A stretch of DNA of 25,165 nucleotides from JBBSHJ01 sp038253135 (GTDB lineage: Bacteria; Actinomycetota; Actinomycetes; Mycobacteriales; QHCD01). Below the pieces are notes generated by a model. It saw only the letters and a list, made by a program, of their open reading frames with translations, had not been told where the DNA came from and searched no databases. The DNA is taken from positions 1 to 25,165 of the forward strand of contig JBBSHJ010000046.1 of the NCBI GenBank assembly GCA_038253135.1, read 5' to 3'. The position numbers and the translations under genes are program-made. Shown here piece by piece: positions 16,412 to 23,284 of this stretch (position 1 is the stretch's first letter; the number at the start of each line of letters is the position of its first letter).

Positions 16412-16975
16412 TCAGAGATCGTCCTGGCCGAGCTCGACGCGGCCGTCGATGAGCTCGCGGGCCGCATCGAGGTGGCCGAGGTGGCGGGCCGTTTCCTCGA
16501 TCATGTGCAGCACGATGAAACGCAGGTCGGCGACCTGGTCGGATTCGCCCTGGTTGTGCCGCCCGACCGGACGAGTCGACAGCGGCGTCGAGGCCAGTAG
16601 GGCGTCGGCGCGGGCGATCTCGTCGCGATAGAAGGCGACGACGGCCTCGGTCGGATGGTCAGAGGTGAAGCCAACAGTGTGGTCGGTGTCGGCGGCCCAC
16701 GGGAGCGGCGCGATGCAGCCCTGGGCGACGCCTTGAAACCAGTGCCGCTCGGCGTGCCCGAGGTGCTCGATCATGCCCAGCGGAGTCCAGCCCGAGGGCA
16801 GCACGGGTGTCGTCAGCTGCTCGCGGCTGAGCCCGGCGATGATTTCGAGCGCGCGGGCGCGTTGGGCGGCGAGGAAATCAAGCAGCATCCGGTCGACGGC
16901 ATCGGCAGCGTTGGCGTCGTACGACGGCGGCAGCGTCGTCGTACCGTCGCGGGTCGTCGTGGCGTCGTACCTCAT
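16412..16975 (-). CDS. DinB/DUF664 family protein
   Basis: 187-residue DinB-like four-helix protein of the DUF664 type found in actinobacteria, a superfamily that includes metal-dependent thiol (mycothiol, bacillithiol) transferases. The conserved features are GWTPLGMIEHLGHAERHWFQ (about residues 62-81), which holds the first metal-type His residues, and HMIEETARHLGHLDAARELIDG near the C-terminus with the second His group. The ATG at 16975 overlaps the stop of the upstream SRPBCC gene by four bases (ATGA). This makes it the third gene of an ArsR-SRPBCC-DinB operon, a recurring actinobacterial arrangement. Possibly a thiol-dependent detoxification enzyme; substrate unknown. Confidence 0.82.
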   Translation of the reverse strand: MRYDATTTRDGTTTLPPSYDANAADAVDRMLLDFLAAQRARALEIIAGLSREQLTTPVLPSGWTPLGMIEHLGHAERHWFQGVAQGCIAPLPWAADTDHTVGFTSDHPTEAVVAFYRDEIARADALLASTPLSTRPVGRHNQGESDQVADLRFIVLHMIEETARHLGHLDAARELIDGRVELGQDDL

Positions 16976-17472
16976 GCGAGCCGCGCGGCCCGGTCGCGAT
17001 AGGTCGGAGCCAGCTCGCTCCACCGCGTGTGCCAGTCGGCTGCCGGCCGGTCGGCGAGATGGGCGGCGAGGTCTTCGATGTGGGCCTGCCAGCCGGCGCC
17101 GTGGTCGGCCAGCTCGGCGAGTGGGATCCCGCGCTCCTCGACGACCAGCCTGGTGTGGTCGCCGTCGGCGGTGAGGACGGCCTCGATGACGGTCTGGTCG
17201 TCGGCGCCCGGCGACATGGTCAGCAGCAACCGGTGCGGCGGCTCGCAGACGTCGACGCGGCCCGGACCCTCCCAGGAGCTGGTGAAGCGGGCCTGGAACT
17301 CGCCGCCTGGCCGGAGATCGCCGTGCACGGTGGCGATCCAGCGGGCCAGCCGGTCGGGCTCGGTCAGCGCCGACCAGAGGTCGTCGGCGTCGGTGGCGAA
17401 GCGGTCGTCCATGCGTACGACGGTCGTGCCGTCAATGACGTGCAGCGATCCGATCACCGTTTGTTGCGTCAT
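16972..17472 (-). CDS. SRPBCC domain protein (AHSA1-like)
   Basis: 166-residue START-like (SRPBCC) protein of the AHSA1 type, with a hydrophobic ligand pocket. Visible features are VVRMDDRFATDADDLWSALTEP (about residues 14-35), DRLARWI, the GDLRPGGEFQARF strand, WEGPGRVDVCEPPHRLLL and a C-terminal helix HGAGWQAHIEDLAAHLAD. The start at 17472 has an excellent ribosome binding site (acggaggaaaacgca) and overlaps the stop of the upstream ArsR gene (ATGA). It is the middle gene of the ArsR-SRPBCC-DinB operon. Such ArsR-linked SRPBCC proteins are often small-ligand binders of unknown ligand. No catalytic motif can be pointed to. Confidence 0.85.
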   Translation of the reverse strand: MTQQTVIGSLHVIDGTTVVRMDDRFATDADDLWSALTEPDRLARWIATVHGDLRPGGEFQARFTSSWEGPGRVDVCEPPHRLLLTMSPGADDQTVIEAVLTADGDHTRLVVEERGIPLAELADHGAGWQAHIEDLAAHLADRPAADWHTRWSELAPTYRDRAARLA

Positions 17473-17795
17473 TGCGTTTTCCTCCGTTGTCTCTTGCTGC
17501 GCGCGATCTCGGTGTGCAGGGCGTCCATCCGCTGTTCCCATCGGGCTCGGTAGTGGCTGAGCCATTCATCGATCTCGGCCAGCGGCTCGGCCCGCAGGCG
17601 GTAGACCCGCTGCTGCCCGGCTTGGCGCGCCTCGACCAGCCCGGCCTCCCGCAGCACCCGCAGGTGCCGGGAGACCCCGGGCCGGGCGATGGGCAGCAGC
17701 GCGGCCAGCTCTCCGACCGTCGCGTCCGCCTGGCCCAGTGCCTCGACCATGGTGCGGCGGCTGGGGTCGGCGAGCGCGTGCAGTACGGCGTCCAC
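17469..17795 (-). CDS. ArsR/SmtB family transcriptional regulator
   Basis: 108-residue winged-helix repressor. The sequence begins VLHALADPSRRTMVEALG and has the recognition helix region IARPGVSRHLRVLREAGLVEAR followed by the wing QAGQQRVYRLRAEPL. The metal-site cysteines of ArsR/SmtB (ELCVCDL-type) are absent at the family position (GELAALLP), so it is more likely an organic-ligand or protein-sensing member, as is common for ArsR genes next to SRPBCC genes. The start is GTG 17795, with no ribosome binding site; promoter spacing suggests a leaderless message. It is the first gene of the operon and probably autoregulates through repeats in its promoter. Confidence 0.9.
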   Translation of the reverse strand: MDAVLHALADPSRRTMVEALGQADATVGELAALLPIARPGVSRHLRVLREAGLVEARQAGQQRVYRLRAEPLAEIDEWLSHYRARWEQRMDALHTEIARSKRQRRKTQ

Positions 17796-17832
17796 AGCTA
17801 CAGATGTAACCAGATGGATACGTAACCGTCAA
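17796..17832 (-). promoter_or_regulatory. Probable leaderless promoter and operator of the ArsR operon
   Basis: On the minus strand, TTGACG (17832-17827) and TACATC (17808-17803) are 18 bases apart; transcription starting 7 bases later would begin at the GTG codon at 17795, which has no ribosome binding site. The spacer contains two copies of cagatg ten bases apart and two copies of gtaacc sixteen bases apart, a plausible ArsR operator. This is inference from spacing only. Confidence 0.45.
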
Positions 17833-17878
17833 GGTACGCACGGCTCTGTCGTCGACCTTGAGTCGTGCTGGCCGGCAA

Positions 17879-18709
17879 CTACTCTGACAGCGCCGCGAGG
17901 AGGTCTTGTGCTAGGACAGCGCATTGCTGGGCTACGGTCTCCGGCAAGCCGATGCCCGCCTCGGCGCGAGCGGCCATCTGTGATCCGAGCGCGTCGGGTC
18001 CGGCGGCGAAGAGATCGCGCATCCAGCCAATCGCGGCTCGCGTAACAGGACCGGCAAGTTGCGTCTCCCTCAGGACGGCGAGGCTTTCGGCAAGCGGTGC
18101 GGTGGGGATGGCGACGAGCAGCCGATAGAGGTCGTGCGCATCCTTGTTGACGAGGCGGCTTGGGTGATCCTGGCGCTCGCCCAGCTTGTGCACCTTCGCG
18201 ACGATGAGTGCGGCCGGGCCCGCGACATTGGCAGGAATTCGTCGAGGGTCGTCGGCGGACAACGACGCGATGGTCATCTCGCCGTGGTCGACCATCGCGG
18301 CTTCGAGGCCGGCGGCGCGACGCATCGTGCGTTTGTCGTGCGGCGGATGGACCGCACTGCGGCGGCTGGAGCCACCGGCGAGAGCCTCCGGCACCATGAG
18401 GTCGACCGGGATGCCATCACGACTCATCCAGGCGCCGGGCTGATTGACCCGTGGATCCAGCTCGAATCCCGCCGACCGCATGGCGGCTTCGACACGGGGG
18501 TCGTCGCTGAGGCTGCGTGGATCGAGGGCAAGGTCGCTGTCCTTGGTGGACTCGGCGATCGCGACGGGAGCGGCGCCGGTGTGGAAGTAGACCGCCTGGG
18601 CGCCGACGACCACGACGGAAGCACGATGAGGTGCCAGCGCCACTAGCGCGTCGAGGAGTCCAGCGCGTGCTCGGACAAGGAGGTCACTGCTGGGGTCCAT
18701 GTGTGTCAT
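17879..18709 (-). CDS. Nucleotidyltransferase-fold protein, AbiEii-like toxin candidate
   Basis: 276-residue nucleotidyltransferase-type protein. The NTase core shows VVVVGAQAVYF (residues 32-42, glycine-rich turn), the metal-type acidic pair Asp57 and Asp59 in STKDSDLAL, and a third carboxylate Asp103 in DGIPVDLMVP. Downstream, AALIVAKVHKLGERQ and NKDAHDLYRLL match the K...R...KD..D conserved helices of AbiEii-like toxins. AbiEii toxins bind GTP and are paired with AbiEi antitoxins; the effect is growth arrest and phage abortive infection. The start at ATG 18709 overlaps the partner's stop (ATGA), so I prefer it over ATG 18751 and ATG 18700. Toxicity and phage defence are untested here. Confidence 0.75.
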   Translation of the reverse strand: MTHMDPSSDLLVRARAGLLDALVALAPHRASVVVVGAQAVYFHTGAAPVAIAESTKDSDLALDPRSLSDDPRVEAAMRSAGFELDPRVNQPGAWMSRDGIPVDLMVPEALAGGSSRRSAVHPPHDKRTMRRAAGLEAAMVDHGEMTIASLSADDPRRIPANVAGPAALIVAKVHKLGERQDHPSRLVNKDAHDLYRLLVAIPTAPLAESLAVLRETQLAGPVTRAAIGWMRDLFAAGPDALGSQMAARAEAGIGLPETVAQQCAVLAQDLLAALSE

Positions 18710-19791
18710 GGGAGCGGCTTTCGCCACGTCGGCTCGTGTGAGCTCATCCAATCGAGCAGCGCGTCGGCCTCGGCCGGTCCTCGCCCAGGACCCGTCATCA
18801 GGTCAACCGCCGTTTGGCTCGCCGATGTGATCGTCACGCCTGCGAATGACTCCGACCGCTCGTAGACGACGTCGTACCGTGGCTCTGCGATCAGCACGTT
18901 GGCTCCCGACTCAAGCGGTCGCAAATCCAACTCGGCGGCGAGGCTGTCGCGATCGTCGGCGTAGAGCGTGAGAGTGCGCGGCGGGGCGTAGGGCGCATAG
19001 GCTTGCGCGGCAAAGCTCCCGGTGACGGCGCAACGAGTGTTGGCCGAAGCGAGGCGGGCGAGCGCTGCGTCAATTCCGCGTGCGGACAGATAGCTGGTCG
19101 CGCGATTGGTCGCTTGATATTCGTAATCTGACGACCATCGGGTGAGCACCGCCCTCCACTGGACGTCGACGATCGGACCGCGTGGCCGACGCTCGAGCAG
19201 CGTTTCCTCCGCGAGATAGTCGACGACGCGGTACGCCGCGGCGACAGACGTCTCCGCTGCGCTGGCCAGCCGCGGCACCGTATACGGGGGTAAGTAATCG
19301 ACAAGCGCGCGAACGATCCATGCCGCCGGCCCGCCTCGCAAGCTCCCGCGCGGCCGGCCGCGGCCGCGCCAAGGATCGGACGCCGCACCGACGTCGCGCA
19401 GAAACAATGCTGGTTTCGCCGACGCAATGCGGATGTTGCCGGTCGCATCGGCGTACGACACGCGCTGCGCTGTGAGCGTGTCGCGCACCGGGGGCGACAG
19501 GTATCGCGCGACCACCATCGGCTGGGTGTCGCGGATGGCGCTGACGTACGTCCTGATCTGGCTCAAGGCGCCGGGCAGGTTGCGGCCGTCAAGCGATTGC
19601 TTGGCCTCGATCGCGAAGGTGGCCGATTGTCCTCTCGGCCCGCGGAGGGCGAGCACCGCGTCAGGTGCGGGTGACCCAACGCCGGCCTCCAGCTCAGCAG
19701 ACCAGCCGGGTGGCAGGATCGCATCGATCTGTCGACGGACGCGTCGGAGCACCTCACGGACGCTGGTTGGCTGCGCCTCCATCGTCGTCAC
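18706..19791 (-). CDS. AbiEi-like partner with PD-(D/E)XK motif and winged helix
   Basis: 361-residue protein, the upstream partner of the nucleotidyltransferase gene. The N-terminal part holds a restriction-endonuclease-like motif: Pro43-Asp44 in SPAPDAVLAL and Glu62-Ala-Lys64 in FAIEAKQSL, i.e. PD-x17-EAK, followed by ARYLSPPVRDTL and YADATGNIRI. A winged helix lies at about 150-205 (RALVDYLPPYTVPRLASAAE, AAYRVVDYLAEETLL). The C-terminal third (CAVTGSFAAQAY, ITSASQTAVDLMTGPGRGP) resembles the AbiEi C-terminal region. I recall similar actinobacterial proteins labelled as AbiEi-family antitoxins. GTG 19791 is chosen because aggagg sits five bases before it; GTG 19797 and ATG 19782 are alternatives. 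The likely role is an autoregulating antitoxin or a DNA-binding partner; whether the nuclease site is active is unknown. Confidence 0.72.
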   Translation of the reverse strand: MTTMEAQPTSVREVLRRVRRQIDAILPPGWSAELEAGVGSPAPDAVLALRGPRGQSATFAIEAKQSLDGRNLPGALSQIRTYVSAIRDTQPMVVARYLSPPVRDTLTAQRVSYADATGNIRIASAKPALFLRDVGAASDPWRGRGRPRGSLRGGPAAWIVRALVDYLPPYTVPRLASAAETSVAAAYRVVDYLAEETLLERRPRGPIVDVQWRAVLTRWSSDYEYQATNRATSYLSARGIDAALARLASANTRCAVTGSFAAQAYAPYAPPRTLTLYADDRDSLAAELDLRPLESGANVLIAEPRYDVVYERSESFAGVTITSASQTAVDLMTGPGRGPAEADALLDWMSSHEPTWRKPLP

Positions 19792-19812
19792 TGCCACCTC
19801 CTGCGGCGTAAC

Positions 19813-19840
19813 TCTATAGTTTCGATGTCATCGGAACAAG
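19813..19840 (-). promoter_or_regulatory. Putative promoter with overlapping palindrome upstream of the AbiE-like module
   Basis: A 19-base imperfect palindrome, gtttcgatg-t-catcggaac (19819-19837), has half-sites matching at eight of nine positions. Immediately downstream on the minus strand is TATAGA (19818-19813), a good -10, with CTTGTT (19840-19835) as a weak -35. The palindrome fills the spacer, so a bound dimer would block polymerase. AbiEi proteins repress their own promoters by binding inverted repeats, which fits. The start codon is about 20 bases downstream. Confidence 0.5.
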
Positions 19841-19872
19841 ATGATTATGCAGAACCGTAGCAAGACAGGGCG

Positions 19873-19968
19873 TTGGTTGCGCCTGAGCCAGCGGCCGGTG
19901 GCACCGTCAACGACCTCGCGCGGGATGTCGGCGTCTCGGGAACGTGTCTGGGTGCGTGGTCCGACAGC
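19873..19968 (+). mobile_element. Transposase OrfA-like helix-turn-helix scrap
   Basis: A plus-strand frame encodes AAGGTVNDLARDVGVSGTC, then LGAWSDS, which resembles the N-terminal helix-turn-helix of IS3-type OrfA (the 'TV..VARDLGVS...L..W' pattern). The frame then loses resemblance, and no OrfB, DDE motif or terminal repeat is visible. It is a short remnant at best and could be coincidence; its position next to a broken HNH gene supports an insertion or deletion scar. Confidence 0.35.
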
Positions 19969-20004
19969 TCGCCCCCCCGCAACGTGCTAAACAGTGCAGA
20001 CGGC

Positions 20005-20383
20005 TCAGGTGGAGCGGAAGTCGACGTGGCGCTCTGCCAGGCGATCGGCGTCGGGCGCCTCGGCGCGACGAGCGGGCACCTGGAGAAGCTGGGCCGTGCC
20101 GGTCCTGCAGGCCGTGGCGGAGCATCGGTCCGTCGACCTCATCGAGCAGCCGGTGGTGGATCTCGACGACGAGGTCGGGTGGGATGCCGCGGATGTTGCG
20201 GTCGTACGCCGCGTGGTCGATCTTGCAGAGGGCCAGGCCGTTGGGGACCATCGGCTCACCGCGCGGATGAGTGTCGGGCAGGATGCGGGCGGCGTCGAGG
20301 AGCTCGCGGTGGCCGATCCGGCACACCGCGCAGCGCGTCTCGAAGGCCACCATGACCTGGCTGGCGAGGCGCGGCCGAGCGGT
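20005..20383 (-). pseudogene. Frameshifted, 5'-truncated HNH endonuclease fragment
   Basis: The minus strand encodes the C-terminal domain of an HNH endonuclease: MVAFETRCAVCRIGHRELLD, then LPDTHPRGEPMVPNGLALCKID, DHAAYDRN, and EVDGPMLRHGLQD. Near 20095 the frame is lost and the natural ending (AQLLQVPARRAEAPDADRLAE, ending at a TGA at 20005) continues in another frame, so one net base has been lost or gained. The 5' part is missing. In addition, the first catalytic His of the HNH motif (normally DAAHIIPD) is Arg here (DAARILPD), so even the intact part is unlikely to cut DNA. It was probably a type IV-like or methyl-directed restriction protein, now dead. It lies in the gap between the AbiE-like module and the dehydrogenase cluster. 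Confidence 0.72.
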
Positions 20384-20451
20384 TCGGGTGTGGCCGCCCG
20401 GACGGTGGTCAGGCTGTATATCGCTCATAAGGAACAGGTGTTACATACGTA

Positions 20452-20480
20452 TTCACAGATGGCCAAAGGTTGGCTACAGT
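20452..20480 (+). promoter_or_regulatory. Probable leaderless promoter with operator-like palindrome
   Basis: TTCACA (20452-20457) and TACAGT (20475-20480) are 17 bases apart, a good match to actinobacterial housekeeping promoters. Six bases later is the ATG at 20487, without a ribosome binding site, so the message is probably leaderless. Between the boxes lies the perfect palindrome gccaa-agg-ttggc (20462-20474), and just upstream the octamer atacgtat (20445-20452). A local LacI-type repressor could bind one of these. Confidence 0.55.
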
Positions 20481-20486
20481 CGCGGC

Positions 20487-21806
20487 ATGCAGTTCACACC
20501 CTCTCTCCTTGACGCCTTGTCCGGGCGCTTCACCGTGGTGAAGGCGCCGGCGCGTTCCGGTCCCGCGGCGCAGCGGAACCCGGGCGTGATCGCGACGGTG
20601 TCCGACATGCTGGCCACCATCGAGAGCGACGGTCTCGATGCGGTCCGCCGGTACGCCGAGCGCCTGGATGGCTTCGCCGGCGCGGAGTTCGAACTGGACG
20701 CGAGCACGATCGCGGCCAGCGGCGACAAGCTCTCTCCCGAGCTGTGCCGAGCTATCGAACTCGGCGCCGAGCGCACGGCCCAGTTCGCGAGGGCCCAGCG
20801 CGCGCACCTGAACGATTTCGAGGTCGAACTCGTCCCGGGCCTGGCCACCGGGCAGCGTTACGTGCCGGTGCAGCGGGTCGGTGCCTACCTGCCTGCGGGC
20901 CGCTTCCCGCTGACGGCCAGCGCGTTCATGACGGTCAACGTCGCCAAGATCGCTGGTGTGCCCACGGTCATCGCCTGCACGCCACCACAGCCCGACGGCG
21001 GCCCCAACGCTGCCGTGCTCTACGCGGCGTACGTGTCCGGCGTCGACCGCGTCTACCTGCTCGGAGGCGTCCAGGCGCTGGCTGCGATGGCGTTTGGCCT
21101 GCTGGGCGAAGACCCGGTCGACATGATCGTCGGGGCGGGCAACGCCTACGTCGCGGAAGCCAAGCGGCAGCTGTTCGGAAGCGTGGCGATCGACCTACTC
21201 GCCGGCCCGTCCGAGGTGGCGGTGATCGCCGACGGTTCGGCTGATCCGGTGCTGGTCGCCGCCGACCTGCTGGGCCAGGCCGAACACGGCCCCGACTCCC
21301 CAGCTGCCCTGATCACCACCGACGCCGCGCTGGCCGACGAGGTGGCGCTCGAGGTCAAGCGGCAACTGCAGACCCTATCGACCAACCACATCTGCGGACC
21401 GGCGTGGGAGAACTGCGGTTCGATCACGGTGGCTGACGACCGGGAGACGGCCGCGACGTTAATGGACGATCTCGCCCCGGAGCACCTGGAGATCCAGACA
21501 CAGGACGACGGTTGGTTTCACGAGCATCTGCACAACTACGGGTCGCTATTCCTCGGCACCTGGAGCACGGTCGCGTACTCGGACAAGGGGATGGCCGGCA
21601 CCAACCACGTCCTGCCCACCGCCGGCGGAGCCAAGCACAGCGCCGGCCTGTCCGTCTCGCGCTTCCTCAAGCCGCTCACCTATCAACGAGTCACGAAGAA
21701 CGCCACACCCATGCTCGCCGACGCGGTGGAGGTCATCGCCGAATCCGAAGGCATGTCGGCGCACCGCGCGACCGCCACGCTGCGACGTGACCGCCTCGCC
21801 GACTGA
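20487..21806 (+). CDS. HisD-family dehydrogenase, HpsN (sulfopropanediol 3-dehydrogenase)-like
   Basis: 439-residue zinc- and NAD-dependent dehydrogenase of the histidinol dehydrogenase family. All zinc-ligand and catalytic positions are intact: Gln264 and His267 (GQAEHGPDS), Asp366 (YSDKGMAGTNHVLPT), His426 (MSAHRATA), and Glu332-His333 (APEHLEIQ). The segments YSDKGMAGTNHVLPT and GLSVSRFLKPLTYQRV follow the HpsN-like subfamily, whose characterised members oxidise 2,3-dihydroxypropane-1-sulfonate to sulfolactate, more closely than biosynthetic HisD. The genes that follow (ABC-ATPase stub, NTF2-like, nitrilase, LacI) point to catabolism of an imported compound, not histidine synthesis. ATG 20487 fits a leaderless start. 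The true substrate alcohol is unknown; a sulfonate is only one candidate. Confidence 0.82.
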   Translation: MQFTPSLLDALSGRFTVVKAPARSGPAAQRNPGVIATVSDMLATIESDGLDAVRRYAERLDGFAGAEFELDASTIAASGDKLSPELCRAIELGAERTAQFARAQRAHLNDFEVELVPGLATGQRYVPVQRVGAYLPAGRFPLTASAFMTVNVAKIAGVPTVIACTPPQPDGGPNAAVLYAAYVSGVDRVYLLGGVQALAAMAFGLLGEDPVDMIVGAGNAYVAEAKRQLFGSVAIDLLAGPSEVAVIADGSADPVLVAADLLGQAEHGPDSPAALITTDAALADEVALEVKRQLQTLSTNHICGPAWENCGSITVADDRETAATLMDDLAPEHLEIQTQDDGWFHEHLHNYGSLFLGTWSTVAYSDKGMAGTNHVLPTAGGAKHSAGLSVSRFLKPLTYQRVTKNATPMLADAVEVIAESEGMSAHRATATLRRDRLAD

Positions 21807-21881
21807 CATTCGGGCGCCATGGCCCACACTGCCCGTTGCCACGACCAGGTTCCCTAACCGAGTGACGGAGGTACGAACCTC

Positions 21882-21992
21882 ATGACCGACACGACCTACC
21901 TTCTGGAAGCGCGCGGCATCGTCAAGAACTACCGGCACGTCGAGGTGAACAACACCCAGGGTGCGCCCACCGGCGTCCGGGAAGCGGGCTGA
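21882..21992 (+). pseudogene. 5' stub of a sugar-type ABC transporter ATPase gene
   Basis: A 36-residue reading starts at ATG 21882 with a purine-rich acggagg upstream and opens as MTDTTYLLEARGIVKNYRHV, the characteristic N-terminus of RbsA/XylG-type ABC ATPases ('LLEARGIVKRYGHVEAL...'). After RHVEV it changes to unrelated residues and ends at a TGA at 21990-21992, well before Walker A, so no ATP-binding site exists. The TGA shares bases with the ATG of the next gene (TGATG). The rest of the ATPase, the permease and the binding protein are missing, so a deletion probably removed the transporter. Translation of this stub may still help start the downstream gene. Confidence 0.65.
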
Positions 21993-23263
21993 TGGGCTCC
22001 GAGGAAATAACCCAGAGATCTAACCGACCGAAGGCGGCGGCTGAGGCCGACGCCTCGCCGGCGCACAAAGGCGCAATGACGGCCGCGAACAACGGCGGAG
22101 ATCCGGGCGCCGGGGCTAGCGGCCACCCGATCCAGGCCGCGACGCTCGGCACGGACGCGGCCCGGCGGGTCATGCCGTCGGACTACCGCATCGCGGTGCG
22201 CCCGGGCACGGGTAGCGCGACAGCGCGCGCCGACCGCGAGCGGGACGGACGGCGCCAGCCCATGCGTGGCTTCGAGGACACCTACACCGACATCGTCGAC
22301 TACATCCTGCGGATCACCCACCGGATTTGGGAGGACCAGGACGCCGGCTACATCTACGACACCTACTCGCCGGGGTGCGTCGTCTATGACGACAGCGGTC
22401 CGAACTACGGCGTGGAGCGCGTCGTCGAGGGCACGATCGCCAGCATTCACGCGTTCCCGGACACCCGGTCGTGGGCCGATGAGATTATCTGGGCCGGTGA
22501 TGACGAGCAGGGATTCGTCACCTCACACCGTTACATCACCACCGGACACCACCTTGGGCCATGGCGATGGGGACCGCCCACTGGCCGCAAAGTGAACCTG
22601 TGGGGCATCGCCAACTGCGTGATCCGGGAAAACGAGATCTTTGAGGAATGGGTCCTGTACAACATGGCCTCGAAGTTCATGCAGCTCGGTATCGATGTCG
22701 CCTGGGTGGCGCGCGAGTACGGCAACGAGCTGAACCGCACCGGTCTGGACCGTCACCACGGCGAGGTGCAGCGTTTGGAAGGTGGGCGTCAGCCGGAGTC
22801 CTACCCGGCGTCGACGCAGCGGGAGCTCGATGTCGAACATTTCGTCCGGGCCTTGTGGCACAACGTGTACAACCGCCGCGATCTGAGTGCGGTGGACAAG
22901 GCCTACACGCCGACCGTGCGATGGAAGGGCACCTCTAACCGGCTCGGCTACGGGCGCCAGGACGTCAAGGGCATGGCCCGTGCGCTGCTCGCGACCTTCC
23001 CCGACCTCGGCATGCAGGTCGATGAGGTGTATTGGATGGGCAACGCGGCCGACGGTTTCCGCGTCTCGGTCCGCTGGACCGCTCAGGGCAGCCACCGCGG
23101 ATATGGCCTGTACGGCGCACCGTCCGGCCGTCGAGTGCACCTGTGGGGTATCAACCAGCTCTACCTTTCTGATGGACAGATCACCGAGGACTGGATGATG
23201 TTCAACGAGTTCGACGTCATGGCCCAGATCTTGAGCGACGAACCGGCTGGCATGTTCTCATGA
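21992..23263 (+). CDS. Tandem NTF2/SnoaL-like domain protein
   Basis: 423-residue protein with two NTF2/SnoaL-like alpha-beta cone domains in tandem, at about residues 92-230 and 280-415. Each copy has an N-terminal helix, an acidic/aromatic centre and a TGRKVNLWGIANCVIRENEIF or SGRRVHLWGINQLYLSDGQIT hairpin, followed by EEWVLYNMASKFMQLG or EDWMMFNEFDVMAQIL. That internal similarity shows duplication. SnoaL-like proteins include cyclases and isomerases; none of their specific catalytic residues can be assigned here. The first 60-90 residues are low-complexity Ala/Gly/Asn-rich and may be sequence joined on by the upstream deletion; ATG 22172 (MPSDYRIAV) is a likely original start. Cluster context suggests a role in the same catabolic pathway. 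Confidence 0.72.
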   Translation: MGSEEITQRSNRPKAAAEADASPAHKGAMTAANNGGDPGAGASGHPIQAATLGTDAARRVMPSDYRIAVRPGTGSATARADRERDGRRQPMRGFEDTYTDIVDYILRITHRIWEDQDAGYIYDTYSPGCVVYDDSGPNYGVERVVEGTIASIHAFPDTRSWADEIIWAGDDEQGFVTSHRYITTGHHLGPWRWGPPTGRKVNLWGIANCVIRENEIFEEWVLYNMASKFMQLGIDVAWVAREYGNELNRTGLDRHHGEVQRLEGGRQPESYPASTQRELDVEHFVRALWHNVYNRRDLSAVDKAYTPTVRWKGTSNRLGYGRQDVKGMARALLATFPDLGMQVDEVYWMGNAADGFRVSVRWTAQGSHRGYGLYGAPSGRRVHLWGINQLYLSDGQITEDWMMFNEFDVMAQILSDEPAGMFS

Positions 23264-23284
23264 CCGATCGCTGCAGGAGGCGAC

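Noticed and set aside
20487..21806. Biosynthetic histidinol dehydrogenase (hisD)
   Set aside because: All active-site positions would allow it, but the GTNHVLPT surroundings and the GLSVSRFLKPLTYQRV segment are HpsN-like and the neighbours are catabolic, with no his genes.
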